A stretch of 64,000 bases of DNA, taken from the NCBI GenBank assembly GCA_043228905.1, contig JBHGNT010000013.1, positions 5,518,001 to 5,582,000 on the forward strand. The letters are read 5' to 3'. Source of the stretch: Azolla caroliniana. Taxonomy: Eukaryota; Polypodiophyta. Numbering within the stretch: position 1 is the stretch's first letter; each line of letters opens with the position of its first letter. The translations under genes and the position numbers were made by a program. Under the pieces are notes generated by a model. That model did not search any database and was not told the DNA's origin. It saw only the letters and a list, made by a program, of their open reading frames with translations. This document shows positions 45,448 to 55,763 of this stretch, in pieces.

Positions 45448-46271
45448 TCACTTTCCCTGTGGCCTTTCTTGCCACAGTACCAGCACTCCGCGATGGACTT
45501 CCCTTGCCGGTTCTCATCGCTTCGACTCCCCCTGTTTCCAAAGGGTCCGGAGTTGCTGTCGGCATCACTTCGGTGCCTTCTTCCTTGATCTCGTCGGCCG
45601 CCTCCATTGCGCGCTGACTCGCCTCGTCCTCCACGTCCACGAGGCCTATCTCCCTCCGTGTACAGCATTCTGTTGTCGGTGTGCGTGCTTGTAGACACAC
45701 CCGCGTGGTTCTCCTCTACCAGGAGCATCGACTGTAAGTCGAAAAAGGACGGCGTATTCTCCCGGGTACACACAGCCGTTCGGAACGCTCCGAACTTCGA
45801 CGCCAAACCTCCGAGACAGATCTGGACCATCTCGCTCTCCTCGATGTTCACCTCTATGGAGGCGAGGGAGTCACAGATATCCTTGATCTTCGAGGTATAG
45901 TCCGCCACCGACAAGTTGCGTTGTCGTAGGTTGCTCAACTCCTGTCGGAGCTGAAGCTTCATGGCTGTGGTGCTCGCGGCAAAAATCTTCTTCAGATTTT
46001 CCCACGCACCCTTCGGCGTCTTTGCATCCTGAACATAGCTCAATAGCTGTTCGCCCACACACGACGCGAAGCAGTATAATACCCTGCTCGCCGATTGCTC
46101 CCACGACGGAAAGTCTTTGTGTCTCGATTCGGGTGCCGCGTCATTAGCTCCTTCAACATAACTCCAGTAGCCATGCCCGAGCAGGTACTGGTGCATCTTG
46201 TACGACCAAGACACGTAGTTGGTTCTGTCGAGCTTCTCTGTTGGAAGCGAGCTCGCCATTCCTCTATCCAT
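45315..46271 (-). CDS. gag: Copia B gag, open
   Basis: 318 codons without a stop. It opens MDRGMASSLPTEKLDRTNYV and contains the copia gag block ending near LGGLASKFGAFRTAV, a Gly/Arg/Asp-rich basic region and a CCHC knuckle CWYCGKKGHRESEC (about 45470). The pol frame starts in a different frame around 45.4 kb, so one frameshift separates gag from protease. A shorter in-frame start (MASSLP) is also possible. Confidence 0.85.
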   Translation of the reverse strand: MDRGMASSLPTEKLDRTNYVSWSYKMHQYLLGHGYWSYVEGANDAAPESRHKDFPSWEQSASRVLYCFASCVGEQLLSYVQDAKTPKGAWENLKKIFAASTTAMKLQLRQELSNLRQRNLSVADYTSKIKDICDSLASIEVNIEESEMVQICLGGLASKFGAFRTAVCTRENTPSFFDLQSMLLVEENHAGVSTSTHTDNRMLYTEGDRPRGRGGRGESARNGGGRRDQGRRHRSDADSNSGPFGNRGSRSDENRQGKSIAECWYCGKKGHRESECWKKRADSERTGSGNGSIHTTREIDNDRTTPKTPGEPEKGLPS

Positions 46272-46331
46272 CGTTCTTCTTGTTCTTCTTCGTCAAGCTG
46301 TGTCGGCTGCAGAGAGGTTCTCAACCCTCAC

Positions 46332-46343
46332 GCTCTGATACCA
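46332..46343 (-). other. Primer binding site of copia B, tRNA-iMet
   Basis: Element sense TGGTATCAGAGC directly adjoining the LTR end, a perfect match to the common plant iMet primer site. Confidence 0.9.
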
Positions 46344-46737
46344 TGTAAAAAATAGCGTGAGGAAGCAAGTATAAAGACAGAACAGAAGGGAGAACACTCA
46401 GGTTTAATGGAGAGCTTAAGCTTACACGGTATACACGGGAGAGACAGAGAGAGTGAGAGAGAAGACTCAAAAACTATATTCAATAATAATACTCAGTCTG
46501 TACATAAGACGTGCTCAATGAACACTTTTATACAAGTCCTAGAAGGACTGACCGAAGTACTGACAGTACTTCAATGCTCATCAAGAGCTCCTACACTAAC
46601 TCCCAAATATATTCATCACGGAATATCTTTCCTAACGACCTCCCGGTTTACGCACTCGGCCTAACCGATCGGTCCCAACTGATCCGGTCCTCGGCTTCTT
46701 CAGCCGATCCAGCCAATGTTGAGCTTGTCTCTCAACA
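46344..46737 (-). repeat. 5' LTR of copia B
   Basis: 394 bp; plus strand TGTAAAAAATAGCG to GTCTCTCAACA. TATAAAAGTG in element sense near 46527. Confidence 0.94.
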
Positions 46738-46932
46738 CTATGTGCATAACAGCAGACACCAAGAGCCCTGTGTGGCTGATTCACTCAAAGGAGTGTTGTA
46801 AAATTCTGTGTTGTATATCCACTATACATAGTGAAGTTTTGTTCCCGTGGTTTTCTCTCGGTTTTTAGGGTTTCCACGTTAAATCTCTATGCACCATTGT
46901 TGTCCTGTTTTCTGGCATATCTGTGATTACAC
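46738..46932 (+). repeat. Older copia LTR (G1), right part
   Basis: Matches 62110-62270 of the copia G LTR (CAGACACCAAGAGCCCTGTGTGG, GGGTTTCCACGTTAAA). Ends near GATTACA at 46932, then copia gag sequence follows. Confidence 0.65.
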
Positions 46933-47048
46933 AGCCCAGATCAAAGGGATCTGTGACTCACTTGCCTCTATTAACTTCACCGTAGAGGAAGACGAGATGG
47001 TGTAGGTCTGTCTTGGAGGTCTGGCGTCCAAGTTTGGAGCTTTCCGGT
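46933..47048 (+). pseudogene. gag: Copia I gag fragment
   Basis: QIKGICDSLASINFTVEEDEMV, a stop, then VCLGGLASKFGAFR, matching copia B gag (DICDSLASIEVNIEESEMVQICLGG). It is broken off at 47048. Confidence 0.75.
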
Positions 47049-47690
47049 GTCACGAAAATACGACGAGGATACGCGTACTTGAGGCAGGACCCCGGGGCCT
47101 CCGACCAGAGGATAATCACATTCGTGCGTTTATATTTTTAACAATTAACGAAAAGAAGAAATTTAATAATTTTCATTAACAAAGGAAAAAGAAATTACAA
47201 TATGTCCCAAGATTGGGATTTAGAAGTTTTAGATTTACTAAGATTAATAGAAAAGAAAAATTAGGGGTTTTGGTAGATATGGCTTCCATAGGGAAAATTA
47301 GGATTAGGTTATATGAGTATTATGGATTCCGTAGGGAAGATTAGGGTTTTTGAGTGTTATGGCTTCCGTAGGGAATTTTGTGGTTTTTGAGAGATATGGC
47401 TTCCCTAAGATAAGGGAGTTGAGAAGGAAAAAAAAATTAAGATAATATGGAGAGTGAGTCCTAGTGTAGGAAAAAAAATGGAATAAATATGGAATTCTCC
47501 CTTGATCATAGCTTTTCCACTTTTTGTTGCATGGCCTCTACTTTTAGTTGCCTAGCTTTTTCTTTTGGTTGCATGTGACTGTCCACATGACCTTTACTTT
47601 TTCCATGCACTCCTTCTTTAGTTGCTTGTGTCCACATGGCCTTTACTTTAGTTCTCTTCACTTTACTTTAGTTTGTTGCATGATCCAATC
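47049..47690 (-). repeat. LTR-like insertion with internal tandem repeats
   Basis: Starts TGTCACGAAAATACG on the plus strand, so its minus-sense end would be CGTGACA as in the C3 LTR. It carries about four units of a 45-48 bp repeat (ATGGCTTCCGTAGGGAA core, 47277-47412) and a CTTTACTTTAGTT-rich right part. The right boundary and target duplication are not clear. Confidence 0.4.
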
Positions 47691-47724
47691 TTTCGTCCAT
47701 CTGCGTCCAACCTCGTCCGGTAGC

Positions 47725-47855
47725 CGGTTTCATTTTGATTGCCAGTCGGTTTCGGTTCCGATTTTGCTTGCCAGCCAGTTCCGATTTGCTTGCCGGTTCC
47801 GGTTCCAGTTTTGCTTGCCGGCCGGTTCCGGTTTTGCTTACCGGCTGGTCTACCA
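47725..47855. repeat. GC-rich minisatellite
   Basis: About five units of 22-28 bp with core GCTTGCCGG..GGTTCCGGTTTT. Lies between the LTR-like insertion and the resumed gag of copia I. Confidence 0.7.
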
Positions 47856-47875
47856 GTGCATCCCCAGACAGCCGG

Positions 47876-49296
47876 ATCGGTCCCGCGGGCATGGTGGATG
47901 AGGCAGGTCGGCACGCAATGGAGGCGGCTGGCAAGAGTAGGAACGAAGGCACAGTGAACGTGCCGACAGCAGTTCCGGGACTTCCACAAGCAGAGGGAGT
48001 CAAGGTGGTGCCGGAGGCCGGCAAGAAAAATCCGCTATGGAATGTTGGTACTGTGGCAAAAAGGGCCACAGGGAAAGCGAGTGCTGGAGAAAGCGTGTCG
48101 ATTCGGACATATCCGGATGCGGCAAGACCGGTAAGGAAGGTCGGCAAAGCTTGCACTACACAAACGGATCGGGAGGATCCAAGAACGGTAAGGGGCCAGC
48201 CTTGGTGATGAAGCACAAGGCAAACTCAATGAAGAAGACCACTTCCAAATCGGAGGAAGTGTGGTACGTTGACTCCGGCGCATCGAACCACATGACGAGC
48301 CACGACGAGTGGTTCTCCTTTTTGGAGAAGCCGGATCAATAGGGAGTTGTCGAAACTGGAGACGACACTCCCCACCTGATCGTGCACGTCGGAGAAGTCC
48401 CTTTGAGCCACGTCAAACAGAGGGGGAAGCTGATGAATGTATTACATGTTCCGACGATCACGAAGAACCTAGTGTCGGTCAAACAGATCATCGACCAGGG
48501 GATGTAGGTGCGGTTTACGCACCTTGTGTGCTTCATTGAGGATGAGGGCGAAGTTATTGCGCAAGGGCGCAGAGATGGGAGGATGTTTATCCTCAACACC
48601 AATGACGTCGGCACCGCACTGTTCGCCAAAGGACAGAAGGTCGAGTCGGATATCGACCTGTGGCACAAGCAGATCGGCCACGTCAACTACCGGAGGCTTC
48701 AAGACCTGCAAATGGAACAAGTCGTTTTCGGTTTCCTGAAGTTTAGCGGCCGGAGAGCCCAGATTTGTGAAGCCTGCCAACACGGGAAGCAACACCGGCT
48801 TCCATTCCCCACTGAAAGAAATCGAAGCCGTAACAAGCTCGATCTTATCCATTCGGATGTGTGGGGACCGACACAAAATGTTAGCATTGGCGGGAGTCGA
48901 TATTTTGTCTCCTTCATCGATGACTACACACGGCATACATGGACCTACCTCATTGAGCGGAAGAGCAAAGTCTTCGAGTGTTTCCGGAGCCTCCAGAAGA
49001 TGGTGGAATGGGAATCGAGAATCGGAGAGGAAGATCAAATGCCTACGGTCGGATGGCGGAAAAGAGTACTTTTCCGGCCAATTCAACAACTATCTATAAC
49101 AAAAAGGAATTCGGCGAGAATTCAGTTGTAGATACACACCGCAACAGAACGGTGTGGCCGAAAGGAAGAATCGGTCGTTGATTGACGCGGCTAGGGCAAT
49201 GCTGGAGGAAAAGAGCATGCCCAAGTTCTACTAGGCGGAGGCGGTCCAAACGGCCGTTTACATCCAGAACCGGATCGGGGACAAGGTGTCAGCTCA
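47876..49296 (+). pseudogene. pol: Copia I gag C-terminus, protease and integrase
   Basis: gag knuckle CWYCGKKGHRESEC (48040), protease WYVDSGASNHMTSHDEWF (48262), a TAG after EKPDQ (48340), LVSVKQIIDQGM and another stop (48505), finger LWHKQIGHVNYRRL and CEACQHGKQHRLPF (48660-48800), SDVWGPTQNVSIGGSRYFVSF, FIDDYTRHTW, then frame changes to TPQQNGVAERKNRS (49140-49170) and AVYIQNRIGDKVSAHE. At this point LTR sequence follows. D, D and E are all present, but in different frames. Confidence 0.8.
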
Positions 49297-49745
49297 CGAG
49301 CGGCAAGCTCAACCGGAGCCGGATCGGCTAAATAAGCCTGAGTCGGTAAACGAGATGAATCGGTATGCCGGTGAGCAGCCGAGCCGGTAAGCAGTAAGGA
49401 CCGGTCAGCTGGGGAGCCGGTATGCCGGATCCAATTCGTAACCAGAAGCCTAGTATAGGTTAGACTACTAGGTAATTATAGTCTCGTAGTTAGTGTTAGA
49501 TGCTCGTGTGAGCATTGAAGTACACCGTACTTCTAACAGTCCCGTGTGGACTTGTATAAATAGCGCTCATGAGCACGTTGTAGATATAGAGCATAGAGTA
49601 TTCATATAATTTTGGAAAATAGTGTGTTTTGCTCTCTCTCTCTCTCTGTCTCTCCCGCGTGCAATCTTTAACACTTCACTATTATTGTTTTATGTTGTGT
49701 GTGAAGAACCACACTCGATTTTATATATTCCATTCAATTTTCACA
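49297..49745 (+). repeat. 3' LTR of copia I, start missing
   Basis: CGGCAAGCTCAACC resembles the copia A/B LTR start (GAGACAAGCTCAAC) without its first bases. It goes on with CTTGTATAAATAGCGCTC, a CT-rich block and TCTCTCCCGCGTGC, as in copia A, ending near ATTTTCACA. Confidence 0.6.
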
Positions 49746-49769
49746 CCGTTGGCGAAAATCTTTACGACA

Positions 49770-52430
49770 TCGGAGATGAAGAACGTGCAATTTGAGAAGT
49801 ACACCGACTGCTTGGCCGGCAAGCAAAACCAAACCTCCTTCTGAGCCAGGCCCCCAACAAGGAAGACAATGCCGCTGGAACTCGCGCATACCGACATATG
49901 CTATGTGGACTTAAAATCTCAGGCTAGTTCAGAGTAGTTCGTGACCTTCATAGATGACTATAGTCGAAAGTTGTCGGCTTTCGTCTTGAAAACGAAGGAC
50001 CAAGATTGATGAAGTTTCAAGCGAGAGCTAAGAGAGAAATCGACCAAAAAACGAAGGCAGTCCGAGCGGACAATGGAAGCGAATACCAAGAGCAGTTTGA
50101 GGATTACTACCAATTGAAGGGAATCTGGTTCAAATACACCATGCTAAAGACGCCAGAGCTAAACGGGTTGGCTGAGAGGATGAATCAGACCATTATGGAA
50201 AGGGTCCAAAGTATGCTATCACATGCAACCTTGTCGAAGACGTTCTGACCTGAGGCGTCGATGACAACGGTGTACGTGATTAATAGATCACCCTTAGCAC
50301 CCTTGGACGGAGATGTTCCATAGAGAGTGTGGACTAGCAAAGACGTGTTGTACTGTCACCTAAAGGTGTTCGGTTGTCTTGCTTATGTGCATGTAGCTAA
50401 GGAACAAAGGGGAAAATTAGATCCGAAAACTCGGCTATGCATATTTAATCGGATTCAACGACAATGAATTCGGCTATTGGCTATGGGACTTAGCTGAGAA
50501 GAAAGTGATTTGGAGCCCAGACATTGACTTTATGGAGGAAAAAACCAAAGTCTATTGGGAGAAAGAGAAGCCGAATGCATCCGCCCGACAAGTCAGAAGC
50601 CGAACATCGATTGAGGAACAAGGGACGTCGACCGAATTTGGACCGAGAGTCGATTTGGTCATAGGCTAGTCGGGAATCGGAAATGAACCAGTCGCCAAGG
50701 AAATACTCGGCAAAATCAAGAACTGGGAACTGGGCAAAAGCAGACAGTCGGCCAAATGAGGATTCAATTTGGACGAAGAGCCGACTGAAATGGTTGAACC
50801 GGAGCTGAATGTGTCGAATGAAGGCCGACAATACCCTCTGAGAGAGAGAAGGCCCCCCAGAGATTTCCGGATAGTGAATATGTGTTGTTGACCGATAAGG
50901 GGGAGCTAGAGAGCTTCAAGGAAGCAAATAATGATACCCACAGTCGAGAGTGGTTGCATGTCATGCAAGACGAAATGGATGCCTTGCGTGAATGCCACAC
51001 ATACGAATTGACGGAGTTGTCGAAAGAGTAAAGAACACTCAGGAACAACTAGGTATACAAATGGAAGCCAGGAGAAAGCGGGAATCCACCAATATAAAAA
51101 TCCTGAATCATAGTGAAAGGTTTTCACTAGAAGAAGGGTGTGGATTTCGACGAGATATTCTCTCCAGTAGTAAAGATGACGTCAATCCAAACAATGTTGA
51201 GCATAGCGGCCAACATGGATCTCAAAGTCCAGCAGCTAGACATCAAGACAACCTTCCTGCGTGGAGATTTAGAGGAAGAGATTTATATGCAGCAGCTGGA
51301 AGGATTTGTGGAGAAAGGTAAAGAAAACCTGGTATGCCGATGGAGAAAGAGCCTGTATGAGCTGAAGTAGGCACCTCGGCAATGGTACCAAAAATTCAAA
51401 TCCTTCATGGTGGATCATAGTTTCGACAAGACACATGCCGATCATTGTGACTTTGTTAAGAAATATGATGGAGGAGACTTTCTCATCCTCTTGTTGTATG
51501 TTTACGACATGCTAATTGTCAAACAAGACCCGAAGAAAATCAGAAGTTTGAAGAAGGCCCTGACCAGGTCATCCTCGATGAAGGACATGGGTCCAACAAA
51601 GCAGATTCTAGGTATGCACATTGTTCGGTATCGGACAAAGAAGTTATTATGGTTGTCACAAGAGATGTGTGTGACAAAGGTGCTCCAGAGGTTCAACATG
51701 CAGAATTTGAAATCAGTCGGTTTGACACTGCCGACAAACTGCAAGTTGAGCAAAAACCAATGTCCGAAGATGAAAGCGAAAAAAGCTAAGATGATGAAGG
51801 TCCCTATGCCTTAGCAATCAGAAGCCTAATGTATGCAATGGTATGTACTAGGCCGGATATTGGACACGCAGTCGGAGTCATCAACCGATTCATGAGCAAT
51901 CCTGGCAAGGAACATTGGACAACAATCAAATGGATACGTCGATACCTGAGAGGCACCTCGAGCATGTGTCTTCGATTCAGCTCTGGTAACCCCACATTGG
52001 AAGGTTATACTAATTCGGACATTTCAGTTGATGCAGATACCAGCCGATCCACATTCAGAGACATAATGACCTATCCAAGGGGAGTTGTATCATGGTAGTT
52101 GAGGTTGTAGAAGGTCGTGGCACTATCGTCCACGGAAGCCGAGTATATGGCTCTAATAGAAGCCGACAAGCAAATAATATGGATGAAGGAGTTTATCAGA
52201 GAGTTGGGAATTCGGCAAAGAGGAATTCTAACTGTACAGTGATAGTTAGAGTGTCATCCACCTTGCGAAGAATGCCGCCTACCATTGAAGGACCAAGCAC
52301 ATACAAAGGAGATACCATTGGCTCCAAGAGAGAGTAAAAGCAAAGGAGTTGGCTCTAATGAAGATCCACACGGCTAAAAATGGATCAGACATGCTAACGA
52401 AGGTGTAGTGGCCTAAGAAGCTGAATGTGT
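49770..52430 (+). pseudogene. pol: Copia J integrase, RT and RNase H
   Basis: Integrase: CTDCLAGKQNQTSF-like block (49810), FVTFIDDYSRKL (49940), VRADNGSEY (50060), TPELNGLAERMNQTIME (50150, catalytic Glu kept). RT: DFDEIFSPVVKMTSIQ and QQLDIKTTFLRGDLEE (51140-51290), then LILLLYVYDMLIV (51490), where the first Asp of YVDD is Tyr. RNase H: MYAMVCTRPDIGHAV (51830) and SSTEAEYMALIEADKQ (52130). Many stops and at least three frame changes. Confidence 0.82.
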
Positions 52431-52484
52431 GCCACCAAAGGGTTGGATTGATGAAGTACCCCTTGCTAGAGTGAAGGGGGAGTT

Positions 52485-53091
52485 TGTTGGGAAAATAGGT
52501 CCCACTAGATGGGAAGAAGAGAATGAACCGAATCAGATGGAATCAATGGGTAACAATCCGAAATCAGAAATTGATCAATCGAATAATCGATTTAGTAGCC
52601 GATTTGGGAGACTCTATTTGTAAATCGTCTTCATGTGCCCCCTGTGGGACTATATTTGTAAATAGCCTAGAAATTTGTATTAGTATAAATACAACTAGAG
52701 CAAATTGTATGAAGAAGTAGTGAATCATTAGTGTAGTTGAATATAGTTGTATAGTTACTGACGATGTCATGGCCTCTACAACTATGAGAGAGTGTGTGTC
52801 TGTGAGAGTTAGTGAATGTCTACTCTGTAACTGCGTGTCTATCAGACAAAGAAGATCTCAAGGTTGTTGCCTTAGATTTTCTTATTGTACTTCCTCTCTA
52901 CATAGTGATTTAGTTTGGAGTTTGTGGACTTCACTTCGTTTTTCCCATTTGGGTTTTCCACGCTAAAATCTTGTGTCTCTGTATTTTTTCGTTACAGTTG
53001 CTTTGTTTTCTATCTTAGCGTTTTCTTACTCATTTCTCTGCACCCGAATGTGTATACGAGAAACTAGTTGTGGCCGGTTATGATCTTAACA
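52485..53091 (+). repeat. 3' LTR of copia J
   Basis: 607 bp from TGTTGGGAAAATAGG to GATCTTAACA, with GTATAAATAC near 52682. Same TGTTGGGA group as the LTRs of copia F, G and 32348. Confidence 0.85.
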
Positions 53092-53620
53092 CTTCTCACA
53101 ATCACAAGAGTCAACTGACTTGATGAATAATAAGACCTTGCTTGTATTGAGCACGGTCCGATCTAGCGCCGATAGTACAATAAATTTCTTCTTGAACTTC
53201 TGGAGAAGTACCGATGTGTTACTTCCCTTCCCGGGGAGCTCGGCCCACTCCATGAGCTCCTTCATCAACAACCAAAGTGAGTAATCTAAACCATACCACC
53301 CGAGGAGCCTTCCTTCGAGCTCCTCCGAATCGCGGCAGGCTGCTTGTATCTCTAGCACCTCGACGTGGATGCTCGACATCATGACCCTAGTGAAGTTGTT
53401 CAATTGCCTTTCTTCGGACATGTCAGTCATGAGCATCTTGACCTTATAGGACTCCAAATAACTTGTAACATCCTTTCCATTACATTGGCCTAACACACCA
53501 ACTATAGTTTCTATGGCCCTGTCAAGCCCCTCTTAGCTTTTCTTGAGCATTCACAAGGCTGTCTACGACAACTACCAATGCTTCTCCTAGTTCACCCCCT
53601 CTCATTTTGAAACTCCTTTG
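53092..53620 (-). pseudogene. gag: Gypsy gag relic
   Basis: Minus-strand open frame up to 53496 (VTSYLESYKVKMLMTDM, EVLEIQAACRDSEELEGRLL, LMEWAELPGKG, FVLSALDRT-like) with an N-terminal extension to about 53620 (ELGEALVVVVDSLVNAQEKL) across stops. The pattern is that of a retrotransposon gag rather than a cellular enzyme. It is unlike the other gag proteins here and is cut by the copia J LTR. Confidence 0.55.
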
Positions 53621-54450
53621 CTAACCTTTTCACATTGGGTTTGGGAAAGATGTCGCATATATCCATGTATACATGTCAGATTGGGTAGGACCACGGGAGT
53701 CTTGGACTAAGGAGCCAGAGGAAGGGTAGCAATCGAGTTTGCAGATCGATCCGGCTTGGCTACCGGATCCCTTTTTATTGAGCACATGGGCTTGCAGACA
53801 ACAAGTTAGGAACGTAGACACGACTCAGAGAGAGAGAGAGATAACACCACAGAGATCACCCGAATTCAACAACGGAACAATTGATTAAATATAGAGAAAA
53901 TACATTGGAATGGCCTCGAGCCGGAAAACAAAGCTTCAAGCTCAACAAAACACACCGATTAGTCAGCCTCTGGTCAGGAGCACACGGGCTTCCTACGCGA
54001 GCAAAGGCCTCACCAACACCTCAACGAATACACAAAGCAGGAAACCAAAACACTTGTTAGCATAAATCGACAACACCTTCTCCAAAATGGTGGATCCCTC
54101 TAACAATTGCCTTCCCTCCCTTTCATAGCTCCAAGGAGAGGGAAGGTCAATGTTACATCATGCCGTTTTTTTTTTGTCAAAGATCCTCCACCACTATTTC
54201 CTCCCATCACCCCTACCTTGTACTTAGTTATACTTCAATATTTACATTCTTTTGTACATTAGGCCGAGTTCTTGTGCATTCATGCACACCCTTGTTCACA
54301 CGCATCCGGCGAAGATTTCTCCTAGTGGTCTTTATATACTAACGATTGAAAATAAACAAGGTATTTATGGAGATAGATACCCTATCTCCAGAAAGGGAAG
54401 TAACCTTTCTTTCCCCAAAATATCTTACTTCACCAATTATTATGATGTAC
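53621..54450. other. Unassigned stretch, possibly LTR and leader of the gag relic
   Basis: No recognisable coding. Mixed composition with a GAGAGAGA tract (53828-53842) and T10 at 54166. It could be the 5' LTR of the minus-strand gag relic, but I cannot find its ends. Confidence 0.3.
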
Positions 54451-55220
54451 TTAGGGACGAATATCAAGGTGCGACTGTCGCGACGTGCGAAGTCATATGG
54501 CTGAAGCGGCTACTACGGGATCTGCAAGTAGAGGTGTCCGATCCGACGGCGATCTATTGTGACAACCTCATCAGTATCCACCTTGCAAAGAACCCTGTAT
54601 TCCACGCCCAGACCAAGCATATTGAGGTGCACTATCACTTTGTCCGCAAGCGGGTCCTTTTAGGTGAAGTCGAATTGGTGCATGTTCCGACTGATCGGCA
54701 AGTTGCCGACATATTCACCAAACCTCTTGGTCTCGACAAGTTACGACATTTCTTGGGTGAGCTTGGGTTGTGTCACCTTGACACGATGAACTTGAGGGGG
54801 AGAAAGGAAGAACAGGGACAAGAGCGTGAAAAGAGCAGAGGTGATCATCACGGCGGAAGTGACCGTGATGAATTCGGATGATGAATTCGATTTCGAACCG
54901 GCTAAAGAAGCCGAAGAAAAGAGCAAGGTCCATAATTGTAAGAAAGAGCCGAGGACAGCCAAATTAGGGGGAGATAAGGCCAAGATCAAGACGTGGTTTG
55001 ATATCGTCAAAGGCCTCAAGATCGAAAATGAATTGGAAACATCCAATTCAGATGAAAGCGGAATTGAATCGGAAGTATTCGATTCAATCGGAATGTTTGA
55101 TTTGGATATGCCGAATCGACTGATGGCCATGCGGAGGAAAGGGCAGTGAAGGACGCACCAACACCGCAACAACAAGAGAGCTAAGAAGGGCCAGATGAGT
55201 AGACAAGCCAATAGGAAGGG
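54451..55220 (+). pseudogene. pol: Copia H RNase H end and charged tail
   Basis: EYQGATVATCEVIWLKRLLRD, IYCDNLISIHLAKNPVFHAQ and ADIFTKPLGLDKLRHF are RNase H. The frame runs to a TGA at 54881. The tail continues in another frame as DDEFDFEPAKEAEE, ENELETSNSDESG and SEVFDSIGMFDLDMPN, then MSRQANRKG, matching the tails of copia A and B. The frame change may stem from a duplicated GATGAATTC at 54868-54888. Confidence 0.75.
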
Positions 55221-55334
55221 CCGACCCAAAGGGTCGAACGGGTCGAGGATCGCGAGCGAGGCGTAAAGACCAGGAGGAGCCGGAGCGTAGATCCAGCAGA
55301 GCAGGTGGAACCTCAAGTTGAGCTTGAGGGGGAG

Positions 55335-55750
55335 TGTTGAGTGACAAGCTCAACATTGGGTGCGTAATACGATGCATAGCCCAGTGCGTAGACTGGGTGC
55401 GTAAATCGGTATGCATAACATGACCGTAATGGTGTGGACACCGAGAGGCCATTAGAGTATTATTCCTCGTAAAGGAATAATTTTGGAGTGAGTGTCGAGG
55501 CTCATTTATGAGCATTCAAGAACTATCAGTACTTGTGTCAGCCCGATTGTCAGGGCTTGTATAAAAGGTGCTCATTGAGCATAGTGTATGTACAGAGGCT
55601 CATTTTTGAATTAGTGTTTTTTCCTGTTGTTTGCTCTCTCTGTCTCTCCCTCTCCATCTTTGTGTTTTCCGTGTATACCGAACTGTCTTATTTCCGAACT
55701 GTATACTCTGTGGTTAAGCAACATGCTTCCGCATAACGTATTCTTTTACA
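55335..55750 (+). repeat. 3' LTR of copia H
   Basis: 416 bp from TGTTGAGTGACAAGC to ATTCTTTTACA; same family as 8261-8716, with TATAAAAGGTGCTC near 55560. Confidence 0.85.
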
Positions 55751-55763
55751 AGGTTTATACACA

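Larger units (their letters stand above)
42429..46737 (-). mobile_element. Copia element B, complete ends, internally deleted
   Basis: 4,309 bp with two 394-bp LTRs that differ at about 12 positions by eye (near 3%), tRNA-iMet primer site, gag, protease, partial integrase, partial RT, RNase H with tail, and polypurine tract. Flanks CTTTG (left) and CTATG (right) are a target duplication with one change. Inserted in the older LTR G1. A deletion joins the integrase core to mid-RT. Confidence 0.93.
46933..49745 (+). mobile_element. Copia element I, decayed and rearranged
   Basis: Plus-strand gag fragment, an LTR-like inserted segment, gag C-terminus, protease and integrase, then a direct jump from integrase into a 3' LTR-like sequence. 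It is closest to copia B by protein motifs. RT and RNase H are absent. Confidence 0.7.
49746..53091 (+). mobile_element. Copia element J, 3' two-thirds, decayed
   Basis: Integrase, RT and RNase H on the plus strand, a polypurine tract (GTGAAGGGGGAGTT, 52471-52484) and a 607-bp 3' LTR. The 5' part is missing at the copia I junction. Motifs are closest to copia F. Confidence 0.82.
54451..55750 (+). mobile_element. Copia element H, 3' end only
   Basis: RNase H end, charged tail, polypurine tract (AGCTTGAGGGGGAG, 55321-55334) and 3' LTR of the copia A/B family. The LTR abuts chromovirus C5 protease. Confidence 0.85.
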
